DNA from: Phragmites australis | Lineage: Eukaryota; Streptophyta; Magnoliopsida; Poales; Poaceae | NCBI RefSeq assembly: GCF_958298935.1 | Contig: NC_084938.1 | Location: forward strand, 317,501 to 381,500 | Length of the DNA stretch: 64,000 nt | Reading direction: 5' to 3' | In this document: positions 1-11,153 of the stretch, piece after piece | Layout: each line of letters begins with the position of its first letter | Position numbering within the stretch: position 1 is the first letter of the stretch | Position numbers and translations under genes: made by a program | The notes under the pieces: generated by a model | The model's database searches: none | What the model was told of the DNA's origin: nothing | The model's input: the letters and a program-made list of their open reading frames with translations, nothing else

Positions 1-1284
1 GCACTCAGGAAGAAGATTCTTGATGAGGCTCATGACTCTTTGCTATCCATTCATCCTGAGAGCACGAAAATGTATCAAGACCTCAAGCCACGGTTTTGGT
101 GGACTCACATGAAGTGAGAGATCACTCGATATGTAGCTGAGTGTGATGTCTGCTGAAGAGTGAAGGCCGAGCACCTCAAGCCAGCCGGTACACTTCAGCC
201 TTTGCCCATTCCTTCCTGGGAGTGAGAGGAAATTGGAATGGATTTCATTACTGGCTTGTCGAAGACCTCGAATGGGTACGACTCCATATGGGTCATTGTG
301 GACCGACTCACGAAGTCAGCACATTTTCTTCCCGTAAAGACCCAATACAATGCAAAGCAGTATGCGGAGTTGTATCTCACCCGGATTGTGTGCCTACATG
401 GGGTTCCAAAGAAGATCATTTCTGATCGAGGCACATAATTCACTTCTCACTTCTTGAGGAGCTTTCAAGAGGCTATGCAAACTGAGCTCTTTCATAGCAC
501 AGCACACCATCCTCAGACCGACGGCCAAACCGAGAGGGTAAATCAGATTTTGAAAGACATGCTTCGAGCTTGTGTCCTCACTTATGGGAAGAGGTGGGAC
601 ATATGTTTGCCTTTCGCAGAGTTCTTATACAACAATAGCTTCCAAGCGAGCATTGAGATGTCACCGTTTGAAGCTCTATATGGCCGAAGGTGCCGAACGC
701 CGCTGAATTGGTTCGAATCCGACGAACGGGCTTTCCTAGGTCCGGATTTAGTCAAAGAGGCGGAAGATCATGTTCTAAATATCCGCAAGAGTCTTCTCAC
801 GGCTCAATCCCGGCAAAAGAGCTATGTGGAACATCGCCACCGAGATCTCGAGTTCGCAATTGGAGATCATGTGTATCTCAAGGTTTCACCGCTCAAGGGT
901 GTTCGCCGATTCCAAGTCCGAGGCAAGATATCGCCTCGATACGTGGGACCATTCCAGATTGTTGCTCAATGTGGAGAGGTGGCATATCAACTGGACTAGC
1001 CTCCATCTAAATCCGCCGTGCATAACGTCTTACATGTGTCGCAACTAAAGAAATTCCTCCAAGTTCCAACCGAGGTCGTTGATGTTGCACCTCAAGAGTT
1101 GCAGCCGGATCTTACATATTGTGAGCGACCTATCCGGATATTGGATGTAGCAGAATGCAAAACTCGGCGTCATTCTATAAAATTCATCAAAGTCCAGTGG
1201 AGCAACGACACCGAGGATGAGGCAACTTTGGAGCGTGAGGATGAAATCCGCTGCGAGTATCCTGAGCTCTTTGCGAGCTTGTAA
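1..1284 (+). pseudogene. Ty3/gypsy chromovirus (Tekay-like) integrase and chromodomain remnant
   Basis: This is the 3' half of a gypsy pol gene, cut by the window edge. From about 60 to 440 it reads as integrase zinc-finger remnant and catalytic core (MDFITGLSK, then DRGT near 435). A second frame follows with HHPQTDGQTERVN, the usual integrase core end, and then a GPF/Y-like stretch (ISPRYVGPFQI). The last frame, 1018-1284, ends in a chromodomain-like segment (HSIKFIKVQWSND, then EATLERED), which is the mark of chromoviruses. Stop codons near 114, 154, 223, 436 and 998 break the frame, so it is dead. A purine-rich tract at 1461-1471 lies directly before the LTR, as expected of a polypurine tract. 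The lineage (Tekay/Del) is inferred from the chromodomain and the LTR style. Confidence 0.88.
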
Positions 1285-1473
1285 ACATTGTGTAAATTTT
1301 GCACAATTGGGACCTCTTGCATGTCTATGCTCATCACTGTGTTGAATAAAAGTATTGCATTTGTTTCCATACTTCACCGCTTGATATCTCTCATAGCGTG
1401 GTTCCTAGCCTCATCGTCCTCTCCCCGACTCGTGCCGAATCTCAGGATGAGATTCTTCTTAAGGGTGGAGGTT

Positions 1474-2917
1474 TGTCACGTCCCAAATTCTTAAGCACGC
1501 ATTTAAGCAAAATCATGCTTCTTAAGCATTATGCTTAATTTACGTAATGGTAATTCGGAGCGCTAATGCACTTCGTTAAAAATTATTTGGATAAGAGAAA
1601 GAAAATTGGGGGAGAAAAGAATGGAAATTGCTTTAGAAATACCCATTTTCTCTAACATGTGGGCCCCACCCCACACCCACTCCCTCTCTCAAGTGGGCAG
1701 CACCCCACCTGCTCTCTCTTGCCTCTCCTCACTCCCCACGTCCCGCAAGCTGCTGCAGTAGCAGCTCTTCCCCTCACTCTCCCACGCAAGCTCACTCTCT
1801 CTTTTCTTCCAAAATCCGAGCTCAAGTGGAGGATTCAAGGTATGCATGGGTAGAACCTATGCCGATTGCATTCTTCTATCATGAATACTTGTGTATTCAC
1901 ATTCCTTGTAGCCTTGAGATGTTGTCAATGTCTAGGTATGATTTCGACTTATATGCTTAGCCATGCTTAGGTCATTTAGTAGAAGTCGAACAACGGTGCA
2001 TTCCGTTGTTCGTGAGCATAGGATGTTCTTATGATTACATACACTTGTTGAGGTTGAGATGGTTGTGTGAGTGGTGAGTATGAGATAAGGTGTGGGCGGT
2101 ACTAGGATGGTGTTTTGTCCTGCCCGGATGTGGAGTTCCCCTAGGTAGATCGGTAGAGGAAGCCGGACACCGCAGACCGCTTTGCGCAGGTTAAGCACCG
2201 ATCGTCGGTGTTGTTGGCTTTAGCACTTACCTTACTCACCACATGCCGATATAATGGTAAGGCGAGCCGAATACTTTCACAGCTGTGGCTTTTTGGGCTT
2301 GGACATCGACGGTGTGAGCGGGTGGGCTTGTAGCGGTACTAGTTTGCTCCGGGAGTAGTTCTAGTACCGCCGCGCCAAGAGATGCATGATCCAAACAGTT
2401 AGTGCTGGTTGGGAAAGGTTGCCACGAGTACCCCTTGTGTGCACTTTGGCCGATGGCTTAAGCCGAATGGTCCTCGTGTCGTGTGGGTCCAGAAGTATCC
2501 CCATGCAGGGTGTATAAACCGTTCGAACTGCCGCGCTCTCGGTCATGAGCATGCTTCTGTCCATTTGCATCGGTCGTAGATTTTCGAGTATGGTTTGTGG
2601 TTTAGTATGTGGGAGTTAGTGATGTTGGTACTTGTTACTTATTGATATACATGTTGCTTACAGTTACTTTTGTTCAGTTGTTAGTTGCAGAGCAGTTTTC
2701 ATATGTTTTGGTAAAGTTTCAGTCACTCACACATATATCTAGGATGCTTAGTGCTTATGTTTTACTTAACCTGTGGTTCATCCTTGCTAATGATCAATGC
2801 ATAATCCTTGGAGTCGAGCTATGTATATGTGCTCTATGTGGTTTAAGTCTTGCGAGTACCTTTGTACTCATGCCTGCTCTTTCAGGTACTCCTGTTGCTG
2901 GAGAAGAGACTGTTTTT
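1474..2917 (+). mobile_element. 3' LTR of the Tekay-like gypsy element, truncated
   Basis: The LTR begins TGTCACGTCCC right after the polypurine tract of the preceding pol remnant. It runs to 2917, where the sequence switches abruptly to an integrase coding segment of another gypsy family, so no clean CA end or target duplication is visible. Open frames inside it, such as the N-terminal part of a frame starting at 2609, are chance frames; that frame is an artificial fusion of LTR and integrase. No gene is seen here. Confidence 0.72.
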
Positions 2918-3543
2918 GCCCTGTTCAGGGAATACTGCGAGGACCTCTGGATCAAGCTTTGCTTTGCTTCTGTTGCTCATCCCCGTAGCAACGGGCAAGT
3001 CGAGCGCGCAAATGCCGAGATATTGAAGGGGCTCAGGACCCGGACCTACGACGTGCTCGCAAAGCATGGGAAAGGGTGGATCGATGAGCTACCCGCTGTG
3101 TTATGGGCCAACCGGACCACACCAAGCCGGGCCATCGGGGAGACGCCTTTCTTCCTCATCTATGGCACCGAGGTTGTCCTCCCCTCCGAGCTTACGCTCG
3201 TTTCATCTCAGGTGAACGCATACTCGGAGGGTGAGCAAGAACAGAGAAGACATGACGACATCGAGCACTTGGAGGAGCATCGGCGACGAGCCGTTGTCTG
3301 AGCCGCCAGATATTAGCAGAGCCTGAGGTGTTACCATCAGCGCCGTGTCCAGACCCGGTCGCTCGAGGTTGGGGATTTGGTTCTCCGACGCGCTCAGACG
3401 CGCGAAGGAAAGAACAAGCTCTCCCCCATGTGGGAAGGCCCCTTCGTTGTGACCAGTACCCCACGACAAGGCTCGTTTCGATTGGCCACAGAGGACGGGC
3501 AGCCTCTCCTGAATGCTTGGAATATCGAGCACCTTCGTAAATT
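2918..3543 (+). pseudogene. Integrase C-terminal fragment, copy 1
   Basis: This segment contains integrase core end HPRSNGQVERANAEILKGL followed by a region with NRTTPSRAIGETPFFLIYG, typical of Tat-lineage integrases. The reading frame stays open to about 3301 and then decays. The upstream half of the integrase, with the first two catalytic acidic residues, is missing because the segment starts abruptly at 2918 against foreign LTR sequence. It is a near copy of 7514-8125. Confidence 0.85.
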
Positions 3544-3551
3544 TTATCCAT

Positions 3552-4698
3552 AGGTAAGCGTGTCTGTGCTCGGGCTAACTAGGTCAGGGGTCTTCCCCCT
3601 GCCCAAATTGGCCGGGGGCTCATACCAACCGCGTAAGTTAGCACTTGCTATTTATTTTCGTCACTTCTGTATGAATCATTAATATACGCCTATGTTGCTC
3701 TTATTCTGAGTTTTCCTCTGGAATCCATATATTAATCTGCTTGGTAAGATGCTCGACTCATGCGCAAAAAATACGTTCTCTCTTGTTTTCCCGCTGACAA
3801 AAACGGATGCCAGTCGGTAAGCGGCACAGGCTGCGATCGCCGACCTAAGTCCGTTGTGGTAGGCTATGGTGCCCAGCTGCTGTGGCAATACCCCGAGCAC
3901 TACCGAGCCTCTGGGGTTCTCGGGTGATTCTACCGCTCGAGCATGAGTGGTCGGGACCGCCTAGTCCCCAGGGGCGGGTTGTTGGTGCTCGGCCTGGTTA
4001 GTCCCAGCCCGAACACCATCGAACCATGGGACCTCTTGGTCGTATCTCTGTCTGTGCACTTCGCCGGTCGGGCATTCGAGAGGTCGCGGGTTAGAAACGA
4101 GAGCAAGCTATAATGAGTACCGCACCGACAGAGCGCACCAAGCAAAGAAACCTTACCTATTTTAAGCTTACAGAAAAATGCTCCAGAACCAAGCAACCCG
4201 AGCACAAGGGCATCAATGCCCAGGGCGCTACCGAGCCTCTGGGGTCCTCGAGTAATCCTACCACTCGGGCATGAGTGGTCGGGACCACCTAGCCTCTAGT
4301 TCCATTGTCGGGTTTGGAGTGCTCGGGTGCTAAAAGGACGACCTGGGAACACAGAGAAAAACGAGAGAGCTAGAGATCGAGAAAGACATAGAGACAGCCG
4401 ATAGAACAGCAGAAGCTAGAGATAGAAAAAAGGATCCAGAGATCGAGAGAGATCCAGAGAAAGGCATTCAAAGAGCATTGATAACATACTAGACACACAA
4501 GAGTAGAGTATTACGCCTCGGTGCGGCCTGAACCTGTCTAAACCCTTGGTGCATTTATTTCTACCAGCTGATGATGATCCATCCTGCCTAAGTCCTACAT
4601 GCATTAACCCCACGTACGAGGTAGTTCCAGGCATAGCCCCCCGGTCGAATCTCGAAGGGGATCCCTCATGATCCCTGCTCGCGGTGTTCATCCACTGA
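3552..4698 (+). repeat. LTR copy 1 of the Tat-like element (boundaries approximate)
   Basis: Non-coding block repeated at about 8133-9275. The two copies end together at 4698 and 9275 (shared gttcatccactga). Inside each copy a module of about 63 bp containing 'catgagtggtcgggacc' occurs twice, here near 3911-3973 and 4234-4296. The exact 5' edge is not certain; the true LTR may start some tens of bases later, after the G-rich stretch near 3610. Confidence 0.7.
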
Positions 4699-4699
4699 C

Positions 4700-6250
4700 A
4701 GTTGGCGTGGTGACCTAGAAGCTAAATAGGAAAGCGCGCTCGTCACCTTCCTCCGGGCTAACGCCGACGTGTTTGCATAGCAGCCGTCGGATATGCCTGG
4801 GATCCCTAGGGAGGTGATCGAGCACCACCTTGCCGTGTGCCCAGACGCACGGCCTGTGAGGCAAAAGATTCGCCGACAGGCACCCGAGCGCCAGGAGTTC
4901 ATTCGGGAGCAAGTCAACAAGCTCCTTGACTCCGGCTTTGTCCGAGAAGTCCTCCACCCGGAGTGGCTTGCAAACCCCGTCGTCGTCCCCAAGGCCAATG
5001 GCAGGTTGAGGATATGCGTCGACTACACTGACCTTAATAAGGCTTGCCCAAAAGATCCTTTCCCTCTACCTCGCATAGACTAGATTGTCGATTCCACTGC
5101 GGGGTGTGATCTTTTGAGCTTTCTTGATGCAAATTCGGGCTATCACCAAATTCGCATGGCCAAGCAAGATGAAGAAAAAACATCTTTTATTTCCCCAGTG
5201 GGGACTTATTGCTATGTGTCTATGCCTTTTGGTTTGCGCAACGCTGGATCTTCATTCCAGTGAGCCGTCCGCATTACCCTTAACACGCAGATTGGTCGCA
5301 ACATCGAAGCTTATGTCAACGACATTGTGGTCAAGTCCCGAGAATGAGCCACCCTGCTAGAAGACTTGGCCGAGACGTTCAATAGTCTTCGCAGCATGCG
5401 CCTGAAGCTCAACCCCGAGAAGTGCGTATTTGGAGTACCCGCGGGCAGACTCCTCGGCTTCTTGGTCTCCAGTCGCGGAATCGAGGCCAATCCCGAGAAG
5501 ATCCGGGCCATCGAGCAGATGCGTTCCACAGCTCGACTCAAAGAGGTACAATGTCTCGCTGGGTATATGGCAGCCTTGGGGCGTTTCATCTCCAAGCTCG
5601 GGGAGCGGGGGCTTCCACTCTTCAAATTGCTGAAGAAGACCGGTCGTATTGACTGGCCACTAAAGGCCGAGCAGGCCTTCCAAGACTTAAAGATGTACCT
5701 CACCTCGCCGCTCGTACTGGTGGCTCCCGGCAAGGGTGAACCTCTATTGCTCTACGTGTCGGCCACTCCTCAGGTTGTGAGCATGGTGCTGGTGGTGGAG
5801 CGTTATGAGTGCTCAGGGTAAGGTGCTGGGTTCGAGCTCCCGACCGCCCCCGAGCAGCCTCTGGGACGCGGGACCACTCCCGACCAGGGGCTTGAGCTCG
5901 GGACCTCGGCAGGCCCCGAACCCTGCGTTGAGCTCAGGGGCTGTGGCAAGGCCTCGGGCGAGGCAGCAGTCGGGGCCCGCCGAATACAGCGATCGGTGTA
6001 CTTCGTTAGTGAAGTCCTAAGAGATGCCAAAACGAGATACCCTCAAGCACAGAAGATGCTCTATGCAATGCTTATTGCTTCCGAGAAGCTGCGACACTAC
6101 TTCCAGACGCACAAGGTCTCGGTGGTAACCACATACCCACTAGGACCGATCCTGCGGAACCAAGAAGGTACCGGACGTATCGTCAAGTGGGCGGTCAAGC
6201 TCGCGGAATTCGATCTGCACTTCATCAGTTGCCACGCGATCAAAAGCTAG
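4700..6250 (+). pseudogene. Gypsy reverse transcriptase (and first RNase H) remnant
   Basis: From 4793 the frame reads a typical RT start (VRQKIRRQAPERQEFI, then RICVDYTDLNKACPKDPFPL). The next RT blocks (LLSFLDANSGYHQI, MPFGLRNAGSSFQ) lie in a shifted frame with stops near 5083 and 5260. The active-site motif reads YVND near 5315-5325 instead of YVDD, so one catalytic aspartate is lost. The thumb and connection follow in 5366-5821. A GC-rich linker at 5820-5990 separates it from a short RNase H-like continuation ending at 6250. It is clearly non-functional. Confidence 0.88.
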
Positions 6251-6253
6251 GCC

Positions 6254-6725
6254 TTATCCGACTTCGTGGCGGAGTGGACGCCGGTCCCCGAGATCGACAA
6301 TGAAGAATTGTCTGCGTACCCCGATCAAGACGGACCCGGGTACTATGTCATGCACTTTGACAGCTCCCTCACGCTGAAGGGCGCGGGGGCTGGAGTGGTG
6401 CTCACCTCCCCGACAGGTGAAGTCCTCCAGTATGTCGTGCAGCTGCATTTCCGAGCAACAAACAACATGGCGGAATACAAAGGCCTCATCGCTGGACTCC
6501 GAGCAGCAGTGGGTCTCGGGATCCGGCGGTTGCTTGTCAAAGGTGACTCCCAACTGATAGTTAATCAAGTATCAAAAGAATACTAGTGCGCGGACCCGCA
6601 GATGGCGGCGTACGTGGCGGAAGTCAGGAGGCTGGAGCGACACTTCGACGGCCTGGAGCTGGAGCATATACCTCGTCGCGACAACACCATGGCCGATGAC
6701 CTCTCCCGCCTGGCCTCCGCCCGGG
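6254..6725 (+). pseudogene. Archaeal-type RNase H domain of the Tat-like element
   Basis: Two adjacent frames give YVMHFDSSLTLKGAGAGVVL, NNMAEYKGLIAGLRAA and then HIPRRDNTMADDLSRLAS. This matches the second RNase H domain known from Tat/Retand retrotransposons. The usual first acidic motif reads HFDSS. A stop near 6585 splits the domain. Confidence 0.8.
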
Positions 6726-6899
6726 AGCTCGTCCCGCCCGGAATCTTTGAAGAAAGGCTCACACGGCCATCCGTCCTGTCTGCCGACCAGGATGAAGGGG
6801 AACCCTCGAGCTCAGTCGGGGGGACCCAGGCCGCACCTTCAGTGGGAGGTCCCATCAAGGTGCCGCCGCCCGGCGAGCGTGTTGCGCTTGCCGGTAGTC

Positions 6900-8125
6900 C
6901 TCGAGAACCCTCGTGGATCGACGAGATCCGAGGATACTTGAAAGAAAACATCCTTCCCGAGAACGACACCTCTGCAGAGAGGATTGCACGGCAGTCCAAA
7001 CGCTATGCCTTAGTAGATGGGGATCTCTACCGGTGCGGCATGGACGGTGTCCTCCTGAAATGCATCACCCGTGAAGAAGGCAGAGAGCTCCTCACTGAGA
7101 TCCACGAGGGCGAGTGCGGTGGCCATGTATCATTCCGCACGCTTGTCGGGAAGGCCTTTCGGCAAGATTTCTACTGGCCGACAGCCCTCCTGGACGCATC
7201 CGAGCTGGTTCGGCGCTGCAGGGCATGCCAGTTCCATGCAAAGCAGATTCACCAGCCAGCTCAGGCTCTTCATACCATCCCCCTATCTTGGCCCTTCACG
7301 GTCTGAAGGCTGGACATCTTGGGTCCATTCCCCCGAGTGGTCGGAGGCTATGAGTACCTGTACGTCACCATCGGCAAGTTCACCAAGTGGCCGGAGGCGG
7401 TCCCAGTAACCAAGGTCACCAAGAACACGGCGGTTCAATTCATCCGCGGCATCACAAGTCGCTTCGGCGTCCCGAACAGGATCATCACCGACAATGGCAC
7501 TCAGTTCACAAGTGCCCTGTTCAGGGAATACTGCGAGGACCTCGGGATCAAGCTTTGCTTTGCTTTTGTTGTTCATCCCTGTAGCAACGGGCAAGTTGAG
7601 CGCGCAAATGCCGAGATATTGAAGTGGCTCAAGACCCAGACCTACGACGTCCTCGCAAAGCATGGAAAAGGGTGGATCGATTAGCTACCCGTTGTGTTAT
7701 GGGGCCCAACCGGACCACACCAAGCTGGGCCACCGGGGAGACGCCTTTCTTCCTCGTCTACGGCATCGAGGTTGTCCTCCCCTCCAAGCTTACGGTCGGC
7801 TTGCCTCGGGTGAATGCATACTCGGAGGGTGAGCAAGAACAGCGAGCACTTGGAGGAGCGTCGGCAACGAGCCGCCGTCGAAGCCGTCAGATATTAGCAG
7901 AGCCTGAGGCGTTACCATCAGCGCCGTGTCCGGGCCCAGTGGCTCGAGGTTGGGGATTTGGTTCTCCGACGCGCTCAGACGCGTGAAGGAAAGAACAAGC
8001 TCTCCCCCATGTGGGAAGGCCCCTTCATCGTGACCAGTACCCCACGACAAGGCTCGTTTCGATTGGCCACAGAGGACGGGCAACCTCTCCCGAATGCTTG
8101 GAACATCGAGCATCTTCGTAAATTT
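6900..8125 (+). pseudogene. Integrase of the Tat-like element, copy 2
   Basis: The region contains the H-H-C-C zinc finger (GHVSFRTLVGKAF, then RRCRACQFHAKQ), then a stop near 7305, then the catalytic core (LDILGPFPRVVGGYEY, IITDNGTQFTS, HPCSNGQVERANAEI). A stop near 7682 and a one-base insertion near 7702 (GGGGCCC against GGGCC in copy 1) disrupt the C-terminal part. The order relative to RT and RNase H is normal for gypsy pol. Confidence 0.86.
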
Positions 8126-8132
8126 TATCCAT

Positions 8133-9275
8133 AGGTAAGTGTGTCTGTGCTCGAGCCAACCAGGTCAGGGGTCTTCCCCCTGCCCAAATTGGCCGGGGGC
8201 TCATACCAACCGCGTAAGTTAGCACTTGCTATTTATTTTCGTCACTTCTGTATGAATCATTAATATACGCCTATGTTTCTCTTATTCTGAGTTTTCCTCT
8301 GGAATCCATATATTAATCTGCTTGGTGAGATGCTCGACTCATGTGCAAAAAATACGTTCTCTCTCGTTTTCCCGCTGACAAAAACGGATGCCAGTCGGTA
8401 TGCGGCACAGGCGGCGATCGCCGACCTAAGTCCGTTGTGGTTGGCTGTGGTGCCCGACTGCTGTGGCAATACCCCGAGCACTTTTGAGCCTCTGGGGTTC
8501 TCGAGTGGTTCTACCACTCGAGCATGAGTGGTCGGGACCGCCTAGTCCCCAGGGGCGGGCTGTCGGTGCTCGGCCTGGTTAGTCCCAGCCCGAACACCAT
8601 CGAACCATGGGACCTCTTGGTCGTATCTCTGTCTGTGCACTTCGCCGGTCCGGGCATTCGAGAGGTCGCGGGTTAGAAACGAGAGCAAGCTATAATGAGT
8701 ATCGCACCGACAGAGCGCACCAAGCAAAGAAACCTTACCTATTTTAAGCTTACAGAAAAATGCTCGAGAACCAAGCAACCCGAGAACAAGGGCATCAGTG
8801 CCCAGGGCGCTGCCAAACCTCTAGGGTCCTCGGGTAATCCTACCACTCAGGCATGAGTGGTCAGGACCACTTAGCCCCTGGTTCCATTGCCGGGTTTGGA
8901 GTGCTCGGGTGCTAAAAGGGCAACCTGGGAACACAGAGAAAAACGAGAGAGCTAGAGATCAAGAAAGACATAAGCCGATAGAACAGCAGAAGCTAGAGAT
9001 AGAAAAAAGGATCCGAAGATCGATAGAGATCCAGAGAAAGGCATTCAAAGAGCATTGATAACATACTAGACACACAGGAGTAGGGTATTACGCCTCGGTG
9101 CGGCCTGAACCTGTCTAAACCCTTGGTACATTTATTTCTACCAGCTGACGACGATCCATCCTGCCTAAGTCCTACACGCATTAACCCCACGTACGAGGTA
9201 GTTCCAGGCACAGCCCCTCGGCCGAATCTCGAAGGGGATCCCTCAGGATCCCTGCTCGCGGTGTTCATCCACTGA
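8133..9275 (+). repeat. LTR copy 2 of the Tat-like element
   Basis: This block parallels 3552-4698 with small indels and substitutions, including the internal duplicated module (near 8489-8551 and 8812-8874). It ends at 9275, where CACTA transposase sequence begins abruptly. No direct target duplication could be recognised, because the 5' side of the element is itself truncated. Confidence 0.72.
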
Positions 9276-9278
9276 TAT

Positions 9279-9717
9279 CTACCATGCGCTGAAACTTTTG
9301 ATGTCGCGCAATATTTGTTCTACGTCGACTTCATTGTTGCCAACAGAAGTGTCGCCTCTATCGTCCTCGATAAAAATATCTTTGAATGCTGACATATCGA
9401 AGTCTTCATTAGCCATCATATCAATGTCTCTGTCTTCTTTGATTGTTGGTTGCCCTTCATGCACATCATCTTCAAGTTCACTATGCTTTATCTAACGGGT
9501 ATAGCCAGCCTTGAAACCCTGTGAATCAAGTGTGCACGAATCTGCTCTATTATTTGAAAACTGCTTATCGTTCTTGCTATCGACACACGGACAACATATA
9601 TAGTAATCGGCACACTTACTTTTTGCCTTCTTGTACGCTGCGGCAGCCCTCAAAAAAGCCTCAACACCATTAAAAAAACTCTAGTCCTCGATCCTTACAT
9701 ATACATAACCGGTCTAT
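9279..9717 (-). pseudogene. CACTA transposase N-terminal (transposase-associated) domain, broken
   Basis: On the minus strand the frames read FFNGVEAFLRAAAAYKKAKS, an ICCPC cysteine motif, SQGFKAGYTR followed by a stop where the family has Trp, then IKHSELEDD and an acidic stretch to 9279. This layout (start segment, GVEAF, CPC, H/GF..GYTRWIKHGE-like end) is the transposase-associated domain of En/Spm TNPD-type proteins. A run of seven T in place of six shifts the frame just before the GVEAF block, and one stop interrupts the end. A splice-acceptor-like cag precedes it at 9718-9720. The catalytic domain is missing. Confidence 0.75.
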
Positions 9718-10103
9718 CTGCAAATCATTATAGTTAAACTTATACAACTTATAATCATTAAACATTTCAAAATCTATAACAAATTTATTGAATTACCTCG
9801 CATTTTGATTGATCCCTATTTGAGGGTGCATCTCCTTCCAATAGTTGGGCCGGGTCGGGGACCCGCCTTTCAAAGGCTATTGTGTCTGATTGCGATCTGT
9901 GGGTGGACGTGACATCCCTACAATACAGTATTCTACAAATTGTGTTAAATTCACTATGTTTATTAATGAATAGAGAAATCCATTTGATTAGTATTTAAAT
10001 TTAATACTTTAAAATATACGCAATCCATATACTAGAAAATTAGAGCTAGATTTTAATGTATGCACCCACATCTATTTATATGTGACTTTAATCTACTCCT
10101 TAA

Positions 10104-10567
10104 ATCATCTACAATGACAAAATTATGATCTTTCTCTAAATTAGATCTCAATTGGAACCTTTTCTCCTTCCAAAATTCAACACTAATGAACAACCACCTA
10201 CATTCAAATCTAGAGCAATCTAGCAACTAAATCCAATTACGAATGAAATGTAGATCATCTTTATACATCTAACAATGACAAATTTATAAACTTTTTCCTA
10301 AATTTGATCTCAATTGGAGTTCTTGCTCCTTCCAAAATTCAACACCGAGAAACAATCACCTACATTTAAACCTAGAGCAATCTAGCAACAAAATCCAATT
10401 ACAAATGAAATATAGATCATCTCTATTCATCTAACAATGACAAAATTGTATTTTTTTTTCTATATTAGATCTTAATTGCATCTCAAAATTTATCACCATA
10501 GAATAAACACCAACCATCAACCCTAGAACAATCTATCAATTAAATCTAACTAAAAATAAAATATATA
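10104..10567. repeat. Three tandem repeats of about 155-160 bp
   Basis: Three diverged AT-rich units start near 10104, 10253 and 10413. Each contains 'catctaacaatgacaaa', 'gatctcaattgga' and 'ccttccaaaattcaacac'-like blocks in the same order. The repeats lie inside the CACTA 5' region, upstream of the transposase on the minus strand. No coding potential is seen. Confidence 0.75.
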
Positions 10568-10645
10568 TCATCTTACTAACCTTATAGCACATTGACTCCT
10601 CCAAATTTTGAATACTCCAACTGCAAGAATGACAAAAATGGTGGC

Positions 10646-10730
10646 TAGCTCTGTTCTACTCGGGCTTGGGGGTTAGCTCTGTTCTGCTCGGGCTTTGGGG
10701 TTAGCTCTGTTCTGCTTGGGCTTGGAGTAG
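10646..10730. repeat. Three tandem copies of a 28-bp repeat
   Basis: The unit 'tagctctgttctgctcgggc' plus eight G/T-rich bases begins at 10646, 10674 and 10702 with few changes. It lies between the long tandem array and the subterminal repeats of the CACTA element. Confidence 0.8.
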
Positions 10731-10749
10731 AAGGTAGACTTTATACTGT

Positions 10750-10936
10750 GTGAACCATCAGTGTTGGTTCGTAATTGAAACCGGCACTCATAGTCGGTTT
10801 CAGTACCGATTTTTTAAGGGCTCAATCATTGTTCGCGAGCGAGAGATTAAGAAACCGACACTGATACATTTTCAATGTCGGTTCCTGCACAACCAACACT
10901 AATGAGTAGCCCCCTATTGTTTGTTCTGTGGTAATG
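10750..10936. repeat. CACTA subterminal repeats and degenerate terminus
   Basis: Several copies of an 'accggcactgatagtcggt'-like motif occur in both orientations (for example 10780-10800 and 10852-10890), followed by the terminus at 10936. Such repeats are the usual transposase-binding region of CACTA elements; the binding role here is inferred. Confidence 0.65.
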
Positions 10937-11029
10937 GGAGTACAGTTGGATCGATCTAATTGGGTTGATAGATCAACTTGTTGTGTCTCTACTACGTGTA
11001 GATCAACCAACCAAGATGAATGCACGCCA

Positions 11030-11038
11030 CTATATATA
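11030..11038 (+). promoter_or_regulatory. TATA box of the P450 gene
   Basis: The sequence ctatatata lies about 115 bp before the P450 start codon. Transcription would then begin near 11065 and give a leader of about 90 bases. A ctacgtgtag element near 10991-11000 has a G-box-like ACGTG core. The CACTA terminus lies only about 95 bp upstream, so the transposon end abuts the promoter. Confidence 0.6.
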
Positions 11039-11153
11039 GCAGCCAAAGGCTTTCGTAGCAAAAACACACCAGCTGAACCTAGCTATATTAGCTAGTACTC
11101 CACCACCTGCAGAACGATTCGAGAACGTACCAGCAACGACCGACGAAGTAACC

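Larger units (their letters stand above)
2918..9275 (+). mobile_element. Tat/Retand-like Ty3/gypsy element, partial tandem dimer sharing an LTR
   Basis: The order is integrase 3' part, LTR, RT-RNaseH-integrase, LTR. The block 2918-4698 recurs at 7514-9275 (integrase end plus LTR) at roughly nine in ten identical bases, with small indels. Between the two copies lies pol without gag, protease or a recognisable primer-binding site. This fits either two elements that once shared a central LTR or a recombination product, followed by a 5' internal deletion. Lineage is inferred from the extra archaeal-type RNase H domain near 6350-6720. All frames carry stops, so nothing is autonomous. Confidence 0.82.
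9276..10936 (-). mobile_element. 5' part of a CACTA (En/Spm) transposon, truncated by gypsy sequence
   Basis: Read on the minus strand, this starts at a degenerate CACTA terminus (10923-10936, complement CATTACCACAGAAC). It continues through subterminal repeats at 10750-10905 and two tandem-repeat blocks, and then reaches the N-terminal domain of a CACTA transposase at 9717-9279. At 9275 it stops against the Tat-like LTR. The other end of the element is not found in the window. Terminal similarity to the CACTA-like element ending at 14760 (CACTACTACAGAAC on the minus strand) supports the call. Confidence 0.72.

Noticed and set aside
2609..3301. A 230-codon frame that joins hydrophobic sequence with integrase
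   Set aside because: The N-terminal part is LTR sequence; the fusion comes from the junction at 2918 and is not a gene.
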